DNA from: Cohnella sp. OV330 | GTDB lineage: Bacteria; Bacillota; Bacilli; Paenibacillales; Paenibacillaceae | Assembly: GCF_900112065.1 (NCBI RefSeq) | Contig: NZ_FOKE01000004.1 | Span: 62,001-126,000 of the forward strand | Length of the DNA: 64,000 nucleotides | Reading direction: 5' to 3' | Shown here: in pieces, positions 55,949 to 64,000 of the stretch | How the letters are laid out: the number at the start of each line of letters is the position of its first letter | Position numbering within the stretch: the stretch's first letter is position 1 | Made by a program: the position numbers and the translations under genes | The notes under the pieces: model-generated | The model's input: only the letters and a program-made list of their open reading frames with translations | The model's database searches: none | Told to the model about the DNA's origin: nothing

Positions 55949-58198
55949 ATGATCGAATCGATTCTTAAGCCGTTTATCAAGCCGATCCAACGGAAAATCA
56001 TGCGGCCGCTCAAGCAATCCGCGAAGCTGCCGAAGATGTTGCTCAAATGGCTCATTCAATGGGCCCGCACCGTGCTCGGGAGCGGTCTGCGGTCGCTGGA
56101 CAACTATTGGAAGATCGGCAGTTACTATATCGCCAAAAAGCTCGTCGTGCTAATCGTGCTCATAGGCCTCGCGATCGCCTACTTCGGGTTCATCAATCCG
56201 CCCGCTTTCGTCGACCGGTGGTTTTCGCGCACGCCTTCGATGGAAGCGTCCGCGGCGCTCGAGAAGGGCTACACCGGCAACGCCAAAATCGTGGACGGCG
56301 CGGGCAACCTCGTCTATGCCGGACCGCTCGCCAGCGGTCAGTTCAGCGGCGTCGGCAAGCTGTACGGCGACGGCGGCAAGCTGATCTATTTCGGGGACTT
56401 CGACAAAGGCGTGCGAGCCGGCTCTGGCGAAGCGTACGCGGCCGACGGGACGCTGCTGTACCGCGGCGGGTTCGCCGCCGACGCGTACGACGGCGCGGGC
56501 ACGCTTTACGCGCCGGACGGCAGCGTGCTGTACGAAGGCGGCTTCGCCGCGGGCAAGTACGAAGGCGACGGCACGCTCTACGCCGCCAAGGACAAGCCGC
56601 TTTATGCCGGCGCTTTCGTCAAAGGACTTTATGAAGGCGCGGGCAAGCTGTACGGCGACGACGGCAAGCTCGTTTACGAAGGCGATTTTGCGGGCGGTCT
56701 CTACGCTGGCGCCGGCAAGCAATATAAAGGCGGCGCGCTGCTATATGAAGGCGTATTTGCGAGCGGGCTGCTGTCCGGAGAAGGAACCGAATACGCCGCC
56801 TCGGGCGCGCCGGTATACAAAGGAACGTTCGAACGCGGGCGCTATCAGGGAACGGGCTCGCTGCTCAACGAGCAAGGCGTCGCACTGTATACCGGCTCTT
56901 TCGTGGCCGGCCAGCGCGACGGCGAAGGCGAAGCGTTTAACGCGGACGGCACGCCGCTCTACAAGGGAACGTTTCGCGCCGACCAATATCAAGGCTTCGG
57001 CGCGCTGCTCGACGCAAACGGCACGGTCGTCTACAAAGGATTGTTCAGCGCCGGGCAAGCGGATCCTGCCGGCTTCCTCTCGATGGCTGCGGCGACGCTG
57101 CAGGAGAAGCTTGGAGCGCCGGATGCGCCTGCGGCGGGGACGGATGCGGAGACGGATGCAGAGCCAGATGCAGGGGCTGACGACGGGGCCGCTGCGCCTG
57201 ATTCGACGGGCGGAGCCGAGTCCGGCGCAGGCGCGGGAACCGGCGGTGAAGCGGCCGGAGGCGCGAACGGCGGCGCTGCGGCCGGCGCAGGCGTTGGGAG
57301 CGGCGACGGCAGTGAGGCAACAGGCGCAAGCGGCGGCACGGCCGCGGGTACGAACGGCAGCGCTAGCGGGGGAGCGACTTCCGGCAACGGGGCCGGCGGC
57401 AATGGGGCCGCTTCAGGTGCAACCGCGGGAGGCGGCGACGGCAGTGCGGCTGCCGGTGCGAGCGGCGGCGACGCTTCCGGCGCAGGCAATGACGAGAGCG
57501 GCGCGGCCGCCGGCGCGAGCGCTGGTGCCGGTACAGGCGCGGATACCGGGGCCGGCAAAGATAGCGGCGCGGGTGCGGGCTCCGGCACGGGAACGGAAGC
57601 CGGAACCGATGCAGGCAGCACGTCGGATTCTGCCGCGAACGGCGGCACGGGGAGCGGCGCAAGCGGCGCAAGCGGCGGGCAGCAGAGCGCAGCTGCGAAT
57701 ACAGGAACAAATGCCGCAACGAACGGAAAATCCGGCTCAACGGCGAATAAAGTCGTCGCGCTTTCCAAATCGGTCCCGGGAACTGCCGCCAACAGTTCGA
57801 CTACAGGCAGCGGCACCGCAACCAACGGAAGTTCGAGTAATGCGACCGCTACGAACATTGTCCTCCCTTCGATCGACGGCTTGAACGAAGTTCCCGAAGC
57901 CGATTCAGTGCTGGCGGCGCCGATCGAACTCGTATACAGCGGCGTCCAATTCAGCTTCAAGCTGGAGTCCGACCCCGACAATCCGGAAGCGTATGCCGTC
58001 ACGCTTGTCCGGACCTGGAACAAATACGTCATGACATCGCTTCTCGATCGTCTGCAGAAGGCGGCCGTCAAAGGCGTAAAAACCGATAGCCTCGGAAAGC
58101 TCTATACGATGTCCTTTGAATGGAACGGTTTCCTTTACAGCTTTAATTACAACAACGGCAAGCCCGTTCGCCTGACGATTGGCCCTTTCCAGATTTAA
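55949..58198 (+). CDS. Membrane-anchored MORN-like repeat protein with low-complexity linker
   Basis: A 749-residue protein starting at ATG 55949 behind AGGTG. Residues 1-60 are basic and amphipathic, a membrane helix LVVLIVLIGLAIAYFGFI spans about 65-82, and residues about 108-375 contain about ten to eleven MORN-like repeats of roughly 23 residues (pattern Y-G-F-x-x-G-x-Y-x-G-x-G-T-L-Y, e.g. LLYRGGFAADAYDGAGTLYA). Residues about 390-630 are Gly/Ala/Ser/Asp/Thr repeats. The last 110 residues form a folded-looking domain (IELVYSGVQFSFKLES, YTMSFEWNGFLYSFNYN). Coupled to the DUF4280 gene. Effector, membrane docking factor or anchor are possible. Confidence 0.8.
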   Translation: MIESILKPFIKPIQRKIMRPLKQSAKLPKMLLKWLIQWARTVLGSGLRSLDNYWKIGSYYIAKKLVVLIVLIGLAIAYFGFINPPAFVDRWFSRTPSMEASAALEKGYTGNAKIVDGAGNLVYAGPLASGQFSGVGKLYGDGGKLIYFGDFDKGVRAGSGEAYAADGTLLYRGGFAADAYDGAGTLYAPDGSVLYEGGFAAGKYEGDGTLYAAKDKPLYAGAFVKGLYEGAGKLYGDDGKLVYEGDFAGGLYAGAGKQYKGGALLYEGVFASGLLSGEGTEYAASGAPVYKGTFERGRYQGTGSLLNEQGVALYTGSFVAGQRDGEGEAFNADGTPLYKGTFRADQYQGFGALLDANGTVVYKGLFSAGQADPAGFLSMAAATLQEKLGAPDAPAAGTDAETDAEPDAGADDGAAAPDSTGGAESGAGAGTGGEAAGGANGGAAAGAGVGSGDGSEATGASGGTAAGTNGSASGGATSGNGAGGNGAASGATAGGGDGSAAAGASGGDASGAGNDESGAAAGASAGAGTGADTGAGKDSGAGAGSGTGTEAGTDAGSTSDSAANGGTGSGASGASGGQQSAAANTGTNAATNGKSGSTANKVVALSKSVPGTAANSSTTGSGTATNGSSSNATATNIVLPSIDGLNEVPEADSVLAAPIELVYSGVQFSFKLESDPDNPEAYAVTLVRTWNKYVMTSLLDRLQKAAVKGVKTDSLGKLYTMSFEWNGFLYSFNYNNGKPVRLTIGPFQI

Positions 58199-58221
58199 GC
58201 TCGCTCTACCCGTTCACCCTT

Positions 58222-58266
58222 ATCCCCTTGTCTCAGGAACGATCGTCGATCCTGAAGTAAGGGGAT
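58222..58266 (+). terminator. Terminator of the DUF4280-MORN transcript
   Basis: ATCCCCTT pairs with AAGGGGAT, and inside it TCAGGA with TCCTGA around an 11-base loop; ATTTACAT follows on the plus strand. Confidence 0.55.
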
Positions 58267-58365
58267 ATTTACATGGGCGTAAGCATTATAAGCTTTCACG
58301 CGAGAAGGATGCCAAAAAAATAGGCTGGCTCAAAGGGATCGTACACCCCTGTGAGACAGCCTAGC

Positions 58366-58548
58366 CTGCAAAAGTACATCATCCAAGCCCTGCATATTGA
58401 GTTTGGCGATCTCTCGTGCAAAAATGCACGATAGATCGCCTCTCCGAGCAGGATCTCGACTGTTTGGGGTGAAAATCCTGCACTTTTGCCCGATAAGCGA
58501 GGAAACGAGCGGGATCGGACCGTCTATCGTGTACATTTGCATGATAGA
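58366..58548. repeat. Cluster of four diverged ~20-bp repeats with nested hairpins
   Basis: The 444-bp gap 58199-58642 lies between convergent genes. Four related elements occur at 58366, 58416, 58478 and 58529 (for example GTGCAAAAATGCACGATAGA and GTGTACATTTGCATGATAGA), spaced 50, 62 and 51 bases. Two sit in strong hairpins: GGCGATCT-TCGTGCA/TGCACGA-AGATCGCC at 58405-58440 and GGACCGTCTATC/GATAGACGGTCC at 58517-58553. Short open frames over this region simply translate the repeats. Confidence 0.6.
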
Positions 58549-58642
58549 CGGTCCTGGATTTGATCTGAATAAGGACCTTCCTTCAACCATCTTTCAGGGC
58601 GAAACGACGGAAAGACGAATCAGTTAATTGAAAACGTCAAGT

Positions 58643-60280
58643 CTATTCCTTGCCCGGCGCCGCCTCGCGATAGAGAGCCGTCTCGGCAGGCGAATCTCCT
58701 GCGCCCTCCGCGCCTTCTTGCAGCTTTTTAAACGCCCACCAGCGAATGTTCAATTTGTCAGACTCGGCCGAGCCGTTGAGGCGCATGCCGATGCGGAAGC
58801 TGCCCTGCTCGGGATAGACGATCGTGCCGAAGTCGACGTTCGGCACGTCGGATTCGTACTCGGTGCCTTTGAACACGTCCTGAACGCCGTAATAGATCGA
58901 AGCCTTCAGCGTTTCTTGAGGCGCCAGGCCCACGAGGATCGTCACCTGTCCGGCGCCGAGCCCGTGCTTGATCTCGTCCGTCACGTAATTGCGCCTGCCG
59001 CGCGAGAAAAACTTCAAGCCCGTCTTGGCGTTCAATTCGAGCGGCACTTCGATCGTGCCCGTGGCAATCTCGTCCTGAATCGCCTGCGGACGCGGAATGC
59101 CAAGCTTGAAGTCGAACGCATTCCGTTCCGGATGATAATGGACGTCCAGCTTGGGCTTCGCGTCGTATTCGAGATCGTAAGCCTGCGACTCGGCAAAAAA
59201 ACGGTGTAGCGAGCCTGCCCGGTCCGTATGGGACAACCGCTGCAGCAAGGAAGCGTTCGGTACGTATTCGCCGAAAGGCACGCGCTCGACCTGCTCGATC
59301 ATATAAGTAGATCCGAGCTGAAGCAATCCGATTTTCGCGAGACACAGGTCCTGGTCTGCCGAGCCTTCTGCCGCCTGGTCCAGCGAGCGTTCGTACCAGG
59401 ATTTTAGAATACGCTCCATGACCGGCTGTGAAATAATGTCCACGTGATGGACGGCGGCATGATCGATGGGCACGCGCTGGTCGCCGATCGTCAGCGTCAC
59501 CGACTGCGGAGGCAATGCCAGCTTGGCGACGGTGTCCGGCCGGTCCTTCGCCTTGACGCTATACGTCAGCCGATACTCCGTATCCTGTCCGTCGCCCGGC
59601 TCCATGAAGTCGACATGCCTGCCGTCTCCGCCGACCGGATCGAAGCCGTCGGATTCGTAGTCGAAGCTGACCGCCACTCTGGCCGTCTGCAGCGTTTTTT
59701 CTACGACCAGCGTCACGTCGACGACGTCGCCGGGATTGACGTATTTGGGCATGCGCTGCGAGATTCGGACATGCGCATCCTGATACAGCACGGCGACATC
59801 CTCCAACAGGCGCACATGCTCGAAGCTGGCCAGGGCGGGCGCTTCCTCCTTGACGAACAGCCGGTAAGACTCCAGCACGCGGTTGTATTCGCTGACTTCC
59901 TCGCCCCGGATCGACGAGTTGCCGACGGAGTGAACGGGTTCGCGTCCCTTTTCGTCATAGGCGACGTACAAATAGACGTTTTTCTTATATTCGTTGTTCG
60001 TAAAGCCCTCGATCATGGACAGCTTCAGCGTGACAGGCGAAGGAATGACGACCTCCCGGCCCGAATAGTCGATGGCCAGCCCCATTTCCACCGTTACGGT
60101 TTTATCGTCGACGGCGACGACTTGCATGCCTGCGACGACGCCGCTCCCGAACAGCAGCCGGTTAAGCAGCCTGCGTTTATCGTTCAAATACTTTTGCTCC
60201 GACTCGAAGTCCCGAACCGTCAGCAGCTTGCCGTAAAAATACCGATTGCGCTCGAACGGGTACATTCTCGCTTTTCTCAT
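58643..60280 (-). CDS. Conserved contractile-injection-system-associated protein
   Basis: A 545-residue protein opening with the pattern ERNRYFYGKLLTVRDFESEQ, then RRLLNRLLFGSGVVAGM, which recurs in proteins of phage-tail-like injection loci; its exact role is not established. Residues about 50-160 resemble a baseplate wedge-like strand-rich module, residues 180-260 an Ig-like domain (PKYVNPGDVVDVTLVVEKT), and the last 180 residues are beta-rich (PQAIQDEIATGTIEVPLEL, VTILVGLAPQETLKASIYYG), possibly a receptor- or sheath-contacting part. GAGGAGGGG precedes ATG 60280. Last gene of the locus on this strand. Confidence 0.75.
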   Translation of the reverse strand: MRKARMYPFERNRYFYGKLLTVRDFESEQKYLNDKRRLLNRLLFGSGVVAGMQVVAVDDKTVTVEMGLAIDYSGREVVIPSPVTLKLSMIEGFTNNEYKKNVYLYVAYDEKGREPVHSVGNSSIRGEEVSEYNRVLESYRLFVKEEAPALASFEHVRLLEDVAVLYQDAHVRISQRMPKYVNPGDVVDVTLVVEKTLQTARVAVSFDYESDGFDPVGGDGRHVDFMEPGDGQDTEYRLTYSVKAKDRPDTVAKLALPPQSVTLTIGDQRVPIDHAAVHHVDIISQPVMERILKSWYERSLDQAAEGSADQDLCLAKIGLLQLGSTYMIEQVERVPFGEYVPNASLLQRLSHTDRAGSLHRFFAESQAYDLEYDAKPKLDVHYHPERNAFDFKLGIPRPQAIQDEIATGTIEVPLELNAKTGLKFFSRGRRNYVTDEIKHGLGAGQVTILVGLAPQETLKASIYYGVQDVFKGTEYESDVPNVDFGTIVYPEQGSFRIGMRLNGSAESDKLNIRWWAFKKLQEGAEGAGDSPAETALYREAAPGKE

Positions 60281-60329
60281 CCGTCAAGACCCCTCCTCAT
60301 CATCGGACCGCGCGGCGGCTCCGCTGTCG

Positions 60330-62438
60330 TCATTCCATCTCCGAATCCATCCCGAGACGCATATGCGCGTCGAGCCGGCGATTCATGTTCGCGTCCACGA
60401 TCAACGTGTCGTTAGGCATCGAGCGATCGTCGCCCAGCGTGAAGATCGAAGGCTCGGCCAACACCGTGTTGACGCCTAGATACGTATGCAGGTCCAAATA
60501 CATCCACGGCTGCAGCCACTCGAGCTTCGCCTCCGTATGCGCGGGCTTGATGTCGTCCACCAGCTGCCTGAGCAGCACCTTCTCCATGTCGCTGCGCGCC
60601 TGGTCCGGATGCAGCAGCACAGAGAAGGTGAATGGATCGTTTCCGTACAGCCGGTCGACGACCGCGCGCCAATCTCCGCGTTCGCGAAGCGCCTTGTACT
60701 GCGACGGCTCGACGATGATCGGCTTCATGCCCGTCAGCGTCTCGATCGCCCGCTCGATGCCGCGGCGCGTGCCGCGATACCGGTACATATCGGGCGCGGC
60801 GCGAATGAGCCGCCGGATCGCTTCGTCGCTCCAATACTCGTTCGTATCGAGCCCGAGCCAGGAAGCCAGCCATCGCAGCTGCCCGCCGCCGACCGTCTCC
60901 CGGTCGAACTGCCTGGCCATGCCGTCGATGCGTTCCTCCATCTCGTCGAACAACGTGCCGAACAACGCCAGATAGCGCTCCAGGAACCCCCGTCCGCCGG
61001 ACTCCTGCTGATAGACCGCGGGCAAGTACGAGAGCAGCGTCTGCCTTGGAAAATAGACGCGCATTCGGCTGAGCGCCGGGGTACTGCGTTCGCTGCCGAT
61101 CCATTCGACCAGCATCCACAAGTACCGTCCCTTGGCCCCGAAGAACAAGGCGTCGCCCGGATTGACGACCGGCTCCGACCAAAATTCGCGAAGTCCGCGG
61201 AGCTTTTCGACGGCGTTCAGATCGGTTCGCGCGATCCAATCGTCGATCCGCCAAATGCTGCCCTCGATCGTCCTGACCCCCGTGTCGTCCGCGAAATAAC
61301 GCACGCGAAGCTGGGTCCCGTCCGGAATGTCGGCTTCTAACGTAAACTTATGCCACACCGTCTCCCGGTCCGCGCTGTCGAACGCCGAAGAGAGCCAAAA
61401 GCCTTCGAGCGCGCCGCCCCCCGGCATCGCCAGCGTCTGGGGCTGCAGGTCGAGCACGGCCAGCGTCTGCTGTTCGCCGTTCAGGATGTACATCCGGTCT
61501 TTGCCGTCGATGAGAATCGCGTCCGCTTTCCCGCGAAACCCGCCCACCTTGCCGATAAGCTCGCCCGACTCCTCGAACTGCAAAATAAACCGGTCGTCCT
61601 CGCCCTCGGACTCCATGCTGCGCGAGTCGCCCACGTAAATCTGTCGGCTCGAATCGACGGCCAAACCCGCGAACGAAAGCGGAGGCAGCATCATACGGGT
61701 CAACAGCTCGCCGGCTGCCGAAAAAGCGAACAGCGTGCGGCCCAGGCTGTCGTAGACGTACATGTCGCCGAGCGGCGATACGGTCAAGAAGGGCTGACCG
61801 TGCTTGCCGCCGTCAGCGGGCAGCTTTAGCGCAAACCGATCGTCCTCGATTGCGGCGATCAAACCGCCCGACAAGCCAAGTCTCAAAATACGCAGCGGCG
61901 CCTTGCCGGATAGCGGCGCAGCTGCCGCCTCTTCTTCCGAAGGCTGTTCGGCGAACGTGAGCACGTAGACGCCGCGGACGTCGGCATAAAGGGCCAGCGG
62001 CCGGCAATAGACGCCGTCCATCCACGCCCCCGTGCGACTCCATCGCGTCTGTCCGCTATTCACGTCGTAAGCGGCCAGCATCCGCTCGCCGTCCGGATCG
62101 GCGACGATGAGCGTGTCCCCGGTCGCCGCGAGCATCGCGGAGGCGGAAAACAAGCCGTGCCTTGAAACGAACAGCCGTTCATGATGCCGGCTATGCCTGT
62201 CATAGGTCCAAAGGTCGCCGGCGTCGTCGAGCAGAATGAGACGCCCGAACAGGCCGACGGCAAACGCGCTTACCATGCCCACGCCCTCGAGCTCCCCGAA
62301 AGCCGCCGTATCCAATACGCCGTATCTCGCGTCGCTGCGCAGCCGCACCGCGTCGCCGACGTCCAGGTTTTCCGCCTGTCCCCGGCGGCTCCAGTGCTCG
62401 GGCCTGTTCACCGAAAAATATAATGCTTCATCGTCCAT
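60330..62438 (-). CDS. Beta-propeller/phage tail protein I fusion (baseplate)
   Basis: A 702-residue protein. Residues about 40-330 look like a six-bladed propeller (RLILLDDAGDLWTYDR, LTVSPLGDMYVYDSLGRTLF, SRQIYVGDS, KDRMYILN). After a linker, residues about 470-640 match the tail protein I/TIGR02242 baseplate domain: SYLPAVYQQESGGRGFLERYLALF is split over 470-495, then GGGQLRWLASWLGLD and YRYRGTRRGIERAIETLTG. In CIS particles this protein joins baseplate and tail fibres. It follows the J-like gene by 33 bases. The propeller may present a binding surface. Confidence 0.85.
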   Translation of the reverse strand: MDDEALYFSVNRPEHWSRRGQAENLDVGDAVRLRSDARYGVLDTAAFGELEGVGMVSAFAVGLFGRLILLDDAGDLWTYDRHSRHHERLFVSRHGLFSASAMLAATGDTLIVADPDGERMLAAYDVNSGQTRWSRTGAWMDGVYCRPLALYADVRGVYVLTFAEQPSEEEAAAAPLSGKAPLRILRLGLSGGLIAAIEDDRFALKLPADGGKHGQPFLTVSPLGDMYVYDSLGRTLFAFSAAGELLTRMMLPPLSFAGLAVDSSRQIYVGDSRSMESEGEDDRFILQFEESGELIGKVGGFRGKADAILIDGKDRMYILNGEQQTLAVLDLQPQTLAMPGGGALEGFWLSSAFDSADRETVWHKFTLEADIPDGTQLRVRYFADDTGVRTIEGSIWRIDDWIARTDLNAVEKLRGLREFWSEPVVNPGDALFFGAKGRYLWMLVEWIGSERSTPALSRMRVYFPRQTLLSYLPAVYQQESGGRGFLERYLALFGTLFDEMEERIDGMARQFDRETVGGGQLRWLASWLGLDTNEYWSDEAIRRLIRAAPDMYRYRGTRRGIERAIETLTGMKPIIVEPSQYKALRERGDWRAVVDRLYGNDPFTFSVLLHPDQARSDMEKVLLRQLVDDIKPAHTEAKLEWLQPWMYLDLHTYLGVNTVLAEPSIFTLGDDRSMPNDTLIVDANMNRRLDAHMRLGMDSEME

Positions 62439-62471
62439 CTACTCGCCTCCTCTCCGGTTCCTGTCGACCTG

Positions 62472-64000
62472 TTACAATTGGGTACGGCTCAGCAGCTCGA
62501 TTCGATGCTCGCCGGAATAGACGAGTCCGTTCGGCGGCAGCAGCACGTCGCCTCCCTGACTTTTGCTTGCGTACCGCCCTTCGCCGTCCAGCCATAGATC
62601 CTGCACGTACGCCACGCCGCCGATCCGGCTGAGCGCGGCGAAGACGTCGCCGCGGTAGACCGGCCTTCCGAAAGGCCAGCCGGCCGCGGACTTGAGACTC
62701 CCCGAAGGACTAAGCAATTCGTTCAAAACGGCGGCGATTCGCTTCGTCTCGTGCGCGAACTGCGGTTCGACGACGATGACGGCATGAACGGTCACCTTGA
62801 TATATTCGGGGGCGATCACGTGAACCTCGGTCCCGATCAGCCGTCGTTCGTCCAAATGGCGGGCGACGGTCTGCAAAAATCCGCGGCTCGGCTTCGGCGT
62901 CGGCCGGCGGCTGTAAGGCATGGCGACGACCGTTACCGCATGCGGCACCGGATCGGAGCGTCCTGGCGCATAAGCCGGGATGACGTGCACCCTGGCGACC
63001 CGAAGTCCCGGCGTCGACTTCGCGAGCGCTGCGAAGTCGTCGTCCGTGACGGCGCGATAAGGCTCGTGCCATCGCTGCTGCAAGCGCGCGATGCAATCGC
63101 TCACGCTCTCGCTCTCGGCCCCGCCATAGCCGTAGCCTGCATTGGCCACGGTCACGCCGTAGGCCCGCTGCTCCTCCGACACCCAGCCGGTCATCAAGTT
63201 CGGCTTGATGTTGCCCCGTTCGCCGCCGCCAAGCACGCAGACGACCAGGCACAGATTGAGCTCGTCGCAAGCCGCCGGAATCGCGCCGCGCTCGTCGTTG
63301 CCGAAGCGGATCTCGCAGGTATCCGGATCGAACGTGTAGTGACGGTCGAGCGGTCCTGAACGGTCAAAGTTCTCGACCGGCAGCCAATCCTCCCATAGCC
63401 ATTCGCCCGCACGCTCGCCCGGCGTGCCGACCTGCAGCAGGAAGTGCTCCCGGCGGCGGCAAGCCAGATCGTAGACGGTAAAGCGCTGCATCGGCAAGCC
63501 GTTGCTTCGCCCGATGAAGCGTTTGTCCGCAAAGGTCTTGTCCGCATGGATGCGGCGAACCGCGCCGGGTCCGCCTGGCGGACGCATGCCGCGCTCTCCG
63601 TCGCCGAACAGGATGACGGCGCCGCCCGCGCTCGGCATGTTAACCGAGTAAACGCAGTCGTCCGGCCCGGCATCGCCGATGTCCGGCACCTCCCGCCATT
63701 CCCGCCATCTGCCGTCCCGCTCCCGCACCTGCACGCGCAACAGACCGTACCTCGACAAATAAGTGTCCGCGGGAAGCGTAACCGCTCCCTCTTCCGGAAC
63801 GTCGTAATCGATCGTCTCGCTCAAGGTATCTCGCTGAACGACGAGCGCCGTGTGAAGCAAAATCCGGTCGATGCGAGGAGGCTCCTCGTAACCTTCCTCC
63901 TCGAGCACGCAGCAGATCCACCAGCGCGGCCTGTCATTCGCGGGGTGGACGAGAACCGGGCGAAGCGGCGCAGTCAATCGGATCGTGACGCGGCCGCTGA
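62472..64000 (-). CDS. Baseplate J-like protein of a contractile injection system (3' part)
   Basis: The reading frame is open to the right window edge (codons before the TTG at 63977 read SGRVTIR), so the true start lies outside. At least 508 residues are visible. The sequence contains VILFGDGERGMRPPGG, FDPDTCEIRFGNDERGAIPAA, ANAGYGYGGAESESVSDCIAR and the C-terminal wedge-like segment AAGWPFGRPVYRGDVFAALSRIGGVAYVQ, which fit the putative baseplate assembly protein family TIGR02243/gpJ. It forms the wedge between spike and sheath. Upstream genes (sheath, tube, spike, AAA ATPase) are expected beyond the window. Confidence 0.85.
   Translation of the reverse strand, partial: SGRVTIRLTAPLRPVLVHPANDRPRWWICCVLEEEGYEEPPRIDRILLHTALVVQRDTLSETIDYDVPEEGAVTLPADTYLSRYGLLRVQVRERDGRWREWREVPDIGDAGPDDCVYSVNMPSAGGAVILFGDGERGMRPPGGPGAVRRIHADKTFADKRFIGRSNGLPMQRFTVYDLACRRREHFLLQVGTPGERAGEWLWEDWLPVENFDRSGPLDRHYTFDPDTCEIRFGNDERGAIPAACDELNLCLVVCVLGGGERGNIKPNLMTGWVSEEQRAYGVTVANAGYGYGGAESESVSDCIARLQQRWHEPYRAVTDDDFAALAKSTPGLRVARVHVIPAYAPGRSDPVPHAVTVVAMPYSRRPTPKPSRGFLQTVARHLDERRLIGTEVHVIAPEYIKVTVHAVIVVEPQFAHETKRIAAVLNELLSPSGSLKSAAGWPFGRPVYRGDVFAALSRIGGVAYVQDLWLDGEGRYASKSQGGDVLLPPNGLVYSGEHRIELLSRTQL

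Noticed and set aside
57120..57860. DNA repeat array
   Set aside because: The repetitiveness comes from the Gly/Ala/Ser-rich coding linker of the MORN-like protein.
58330..58627. Two small open frames (86 and 76 codons) on opposite strands
   Set aside because: Both read through the hairpin repeats and have no ribosome sites.

Overview
The window looks like a chromosomal segment of a high-GC, endospore-forming member of the Paenibacillaceae (Paenibacillus/Cohnella-like). This is inferred from a ger germinant-receptor operon, Firmicute-type LexA boxes, strong AGGAGG ribosome binding sites with frequent TTG/GTG starts, Gram-positive style genes (thiN, gluQ, pdhABCD, helD) and generally GC-rich codon use. 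I saw no rRNA, tRNA, CRISPR array, transposase or integrase. Because the DNA is GC-rich, many long antisense open frames exist; they were treated as shadows.

Layout. 1-6.2 kb: stalk-domain secreted protein (cut by the window edge), gluQ with a GNAT gene, an OmpR/HisKA two-component pair and a chemoreceptor. 6.2-11.6 kb: an L-fucose catabolic operon (fucI, fucA, RhaB-like kinase) read leftwards, facing a LacI-family repressor; overlapping promoters and a palindromic operator sit between them. 11.6-18.1 kb: a repeat-bearing spacer, a TmrB-like ATPase, a zinc-ribbon protein, a membrane phosphoesterase coupled to helD, a universal stress protein and a glycosidase-like gene remnant. 18.4-22.6 kb: an NlpC/P60 hydrolase and a gerB-gerA-gerC operon. 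22.6-30 kb: CobW/ZNG-type GTPase, a divergent SRAP protein, aldo-keto reductase, YbjQ, serine hydrolase, SDR and MOSC genes, and an orphan PhnC-like ATPase. 30.0 kb: two LexA-type boxes precede an unknown 76-residue protein. 30.6-40.1 kb: HAD phosphatase, a lysozyme-like membrane protein, gltD, folA-thyA, an acyl-CoA thioesterase and a solitary SgrR-type regulator. 40.1-45.3 kb: the pyruvate dehydrogenase operon pdhABCD behind a good sigma-A promoter. 45.4-48.9 kb: esterase, a small frameshifted gene with a canonical -1 slippery heptamer, LMW phosphatase, TRIC/UPF0126 channel and thiN.

The most interesting part is 48.9-64 kb. At the right edge, reading leftwards and continuing out of the window, is the end of a phage-tail-like contractile injection system: a baseplate J-like protein (partial), a beta-propeller/tail protein I fusion and a conserved CIS-associated protein. 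Converging on it are a PAAR-like (DUF4280) tip protein and, three bases after its stop codon, a membrane-anchored protein with about ten MORN-like repeats and a long Gly/Ala/Ser linker. Behind these lies a three-gene set: a receptor with an adenylate-cyclase-like domain lacking the catalytic residues, a GNAT protein and a 1012-residue fusion of a nucleotide-transporter-like membrane domain, HEAT repeats and a degenerate cyclic-nucleotide-binding domain. A functional link between that set and the injection system is only inferred from proximity.
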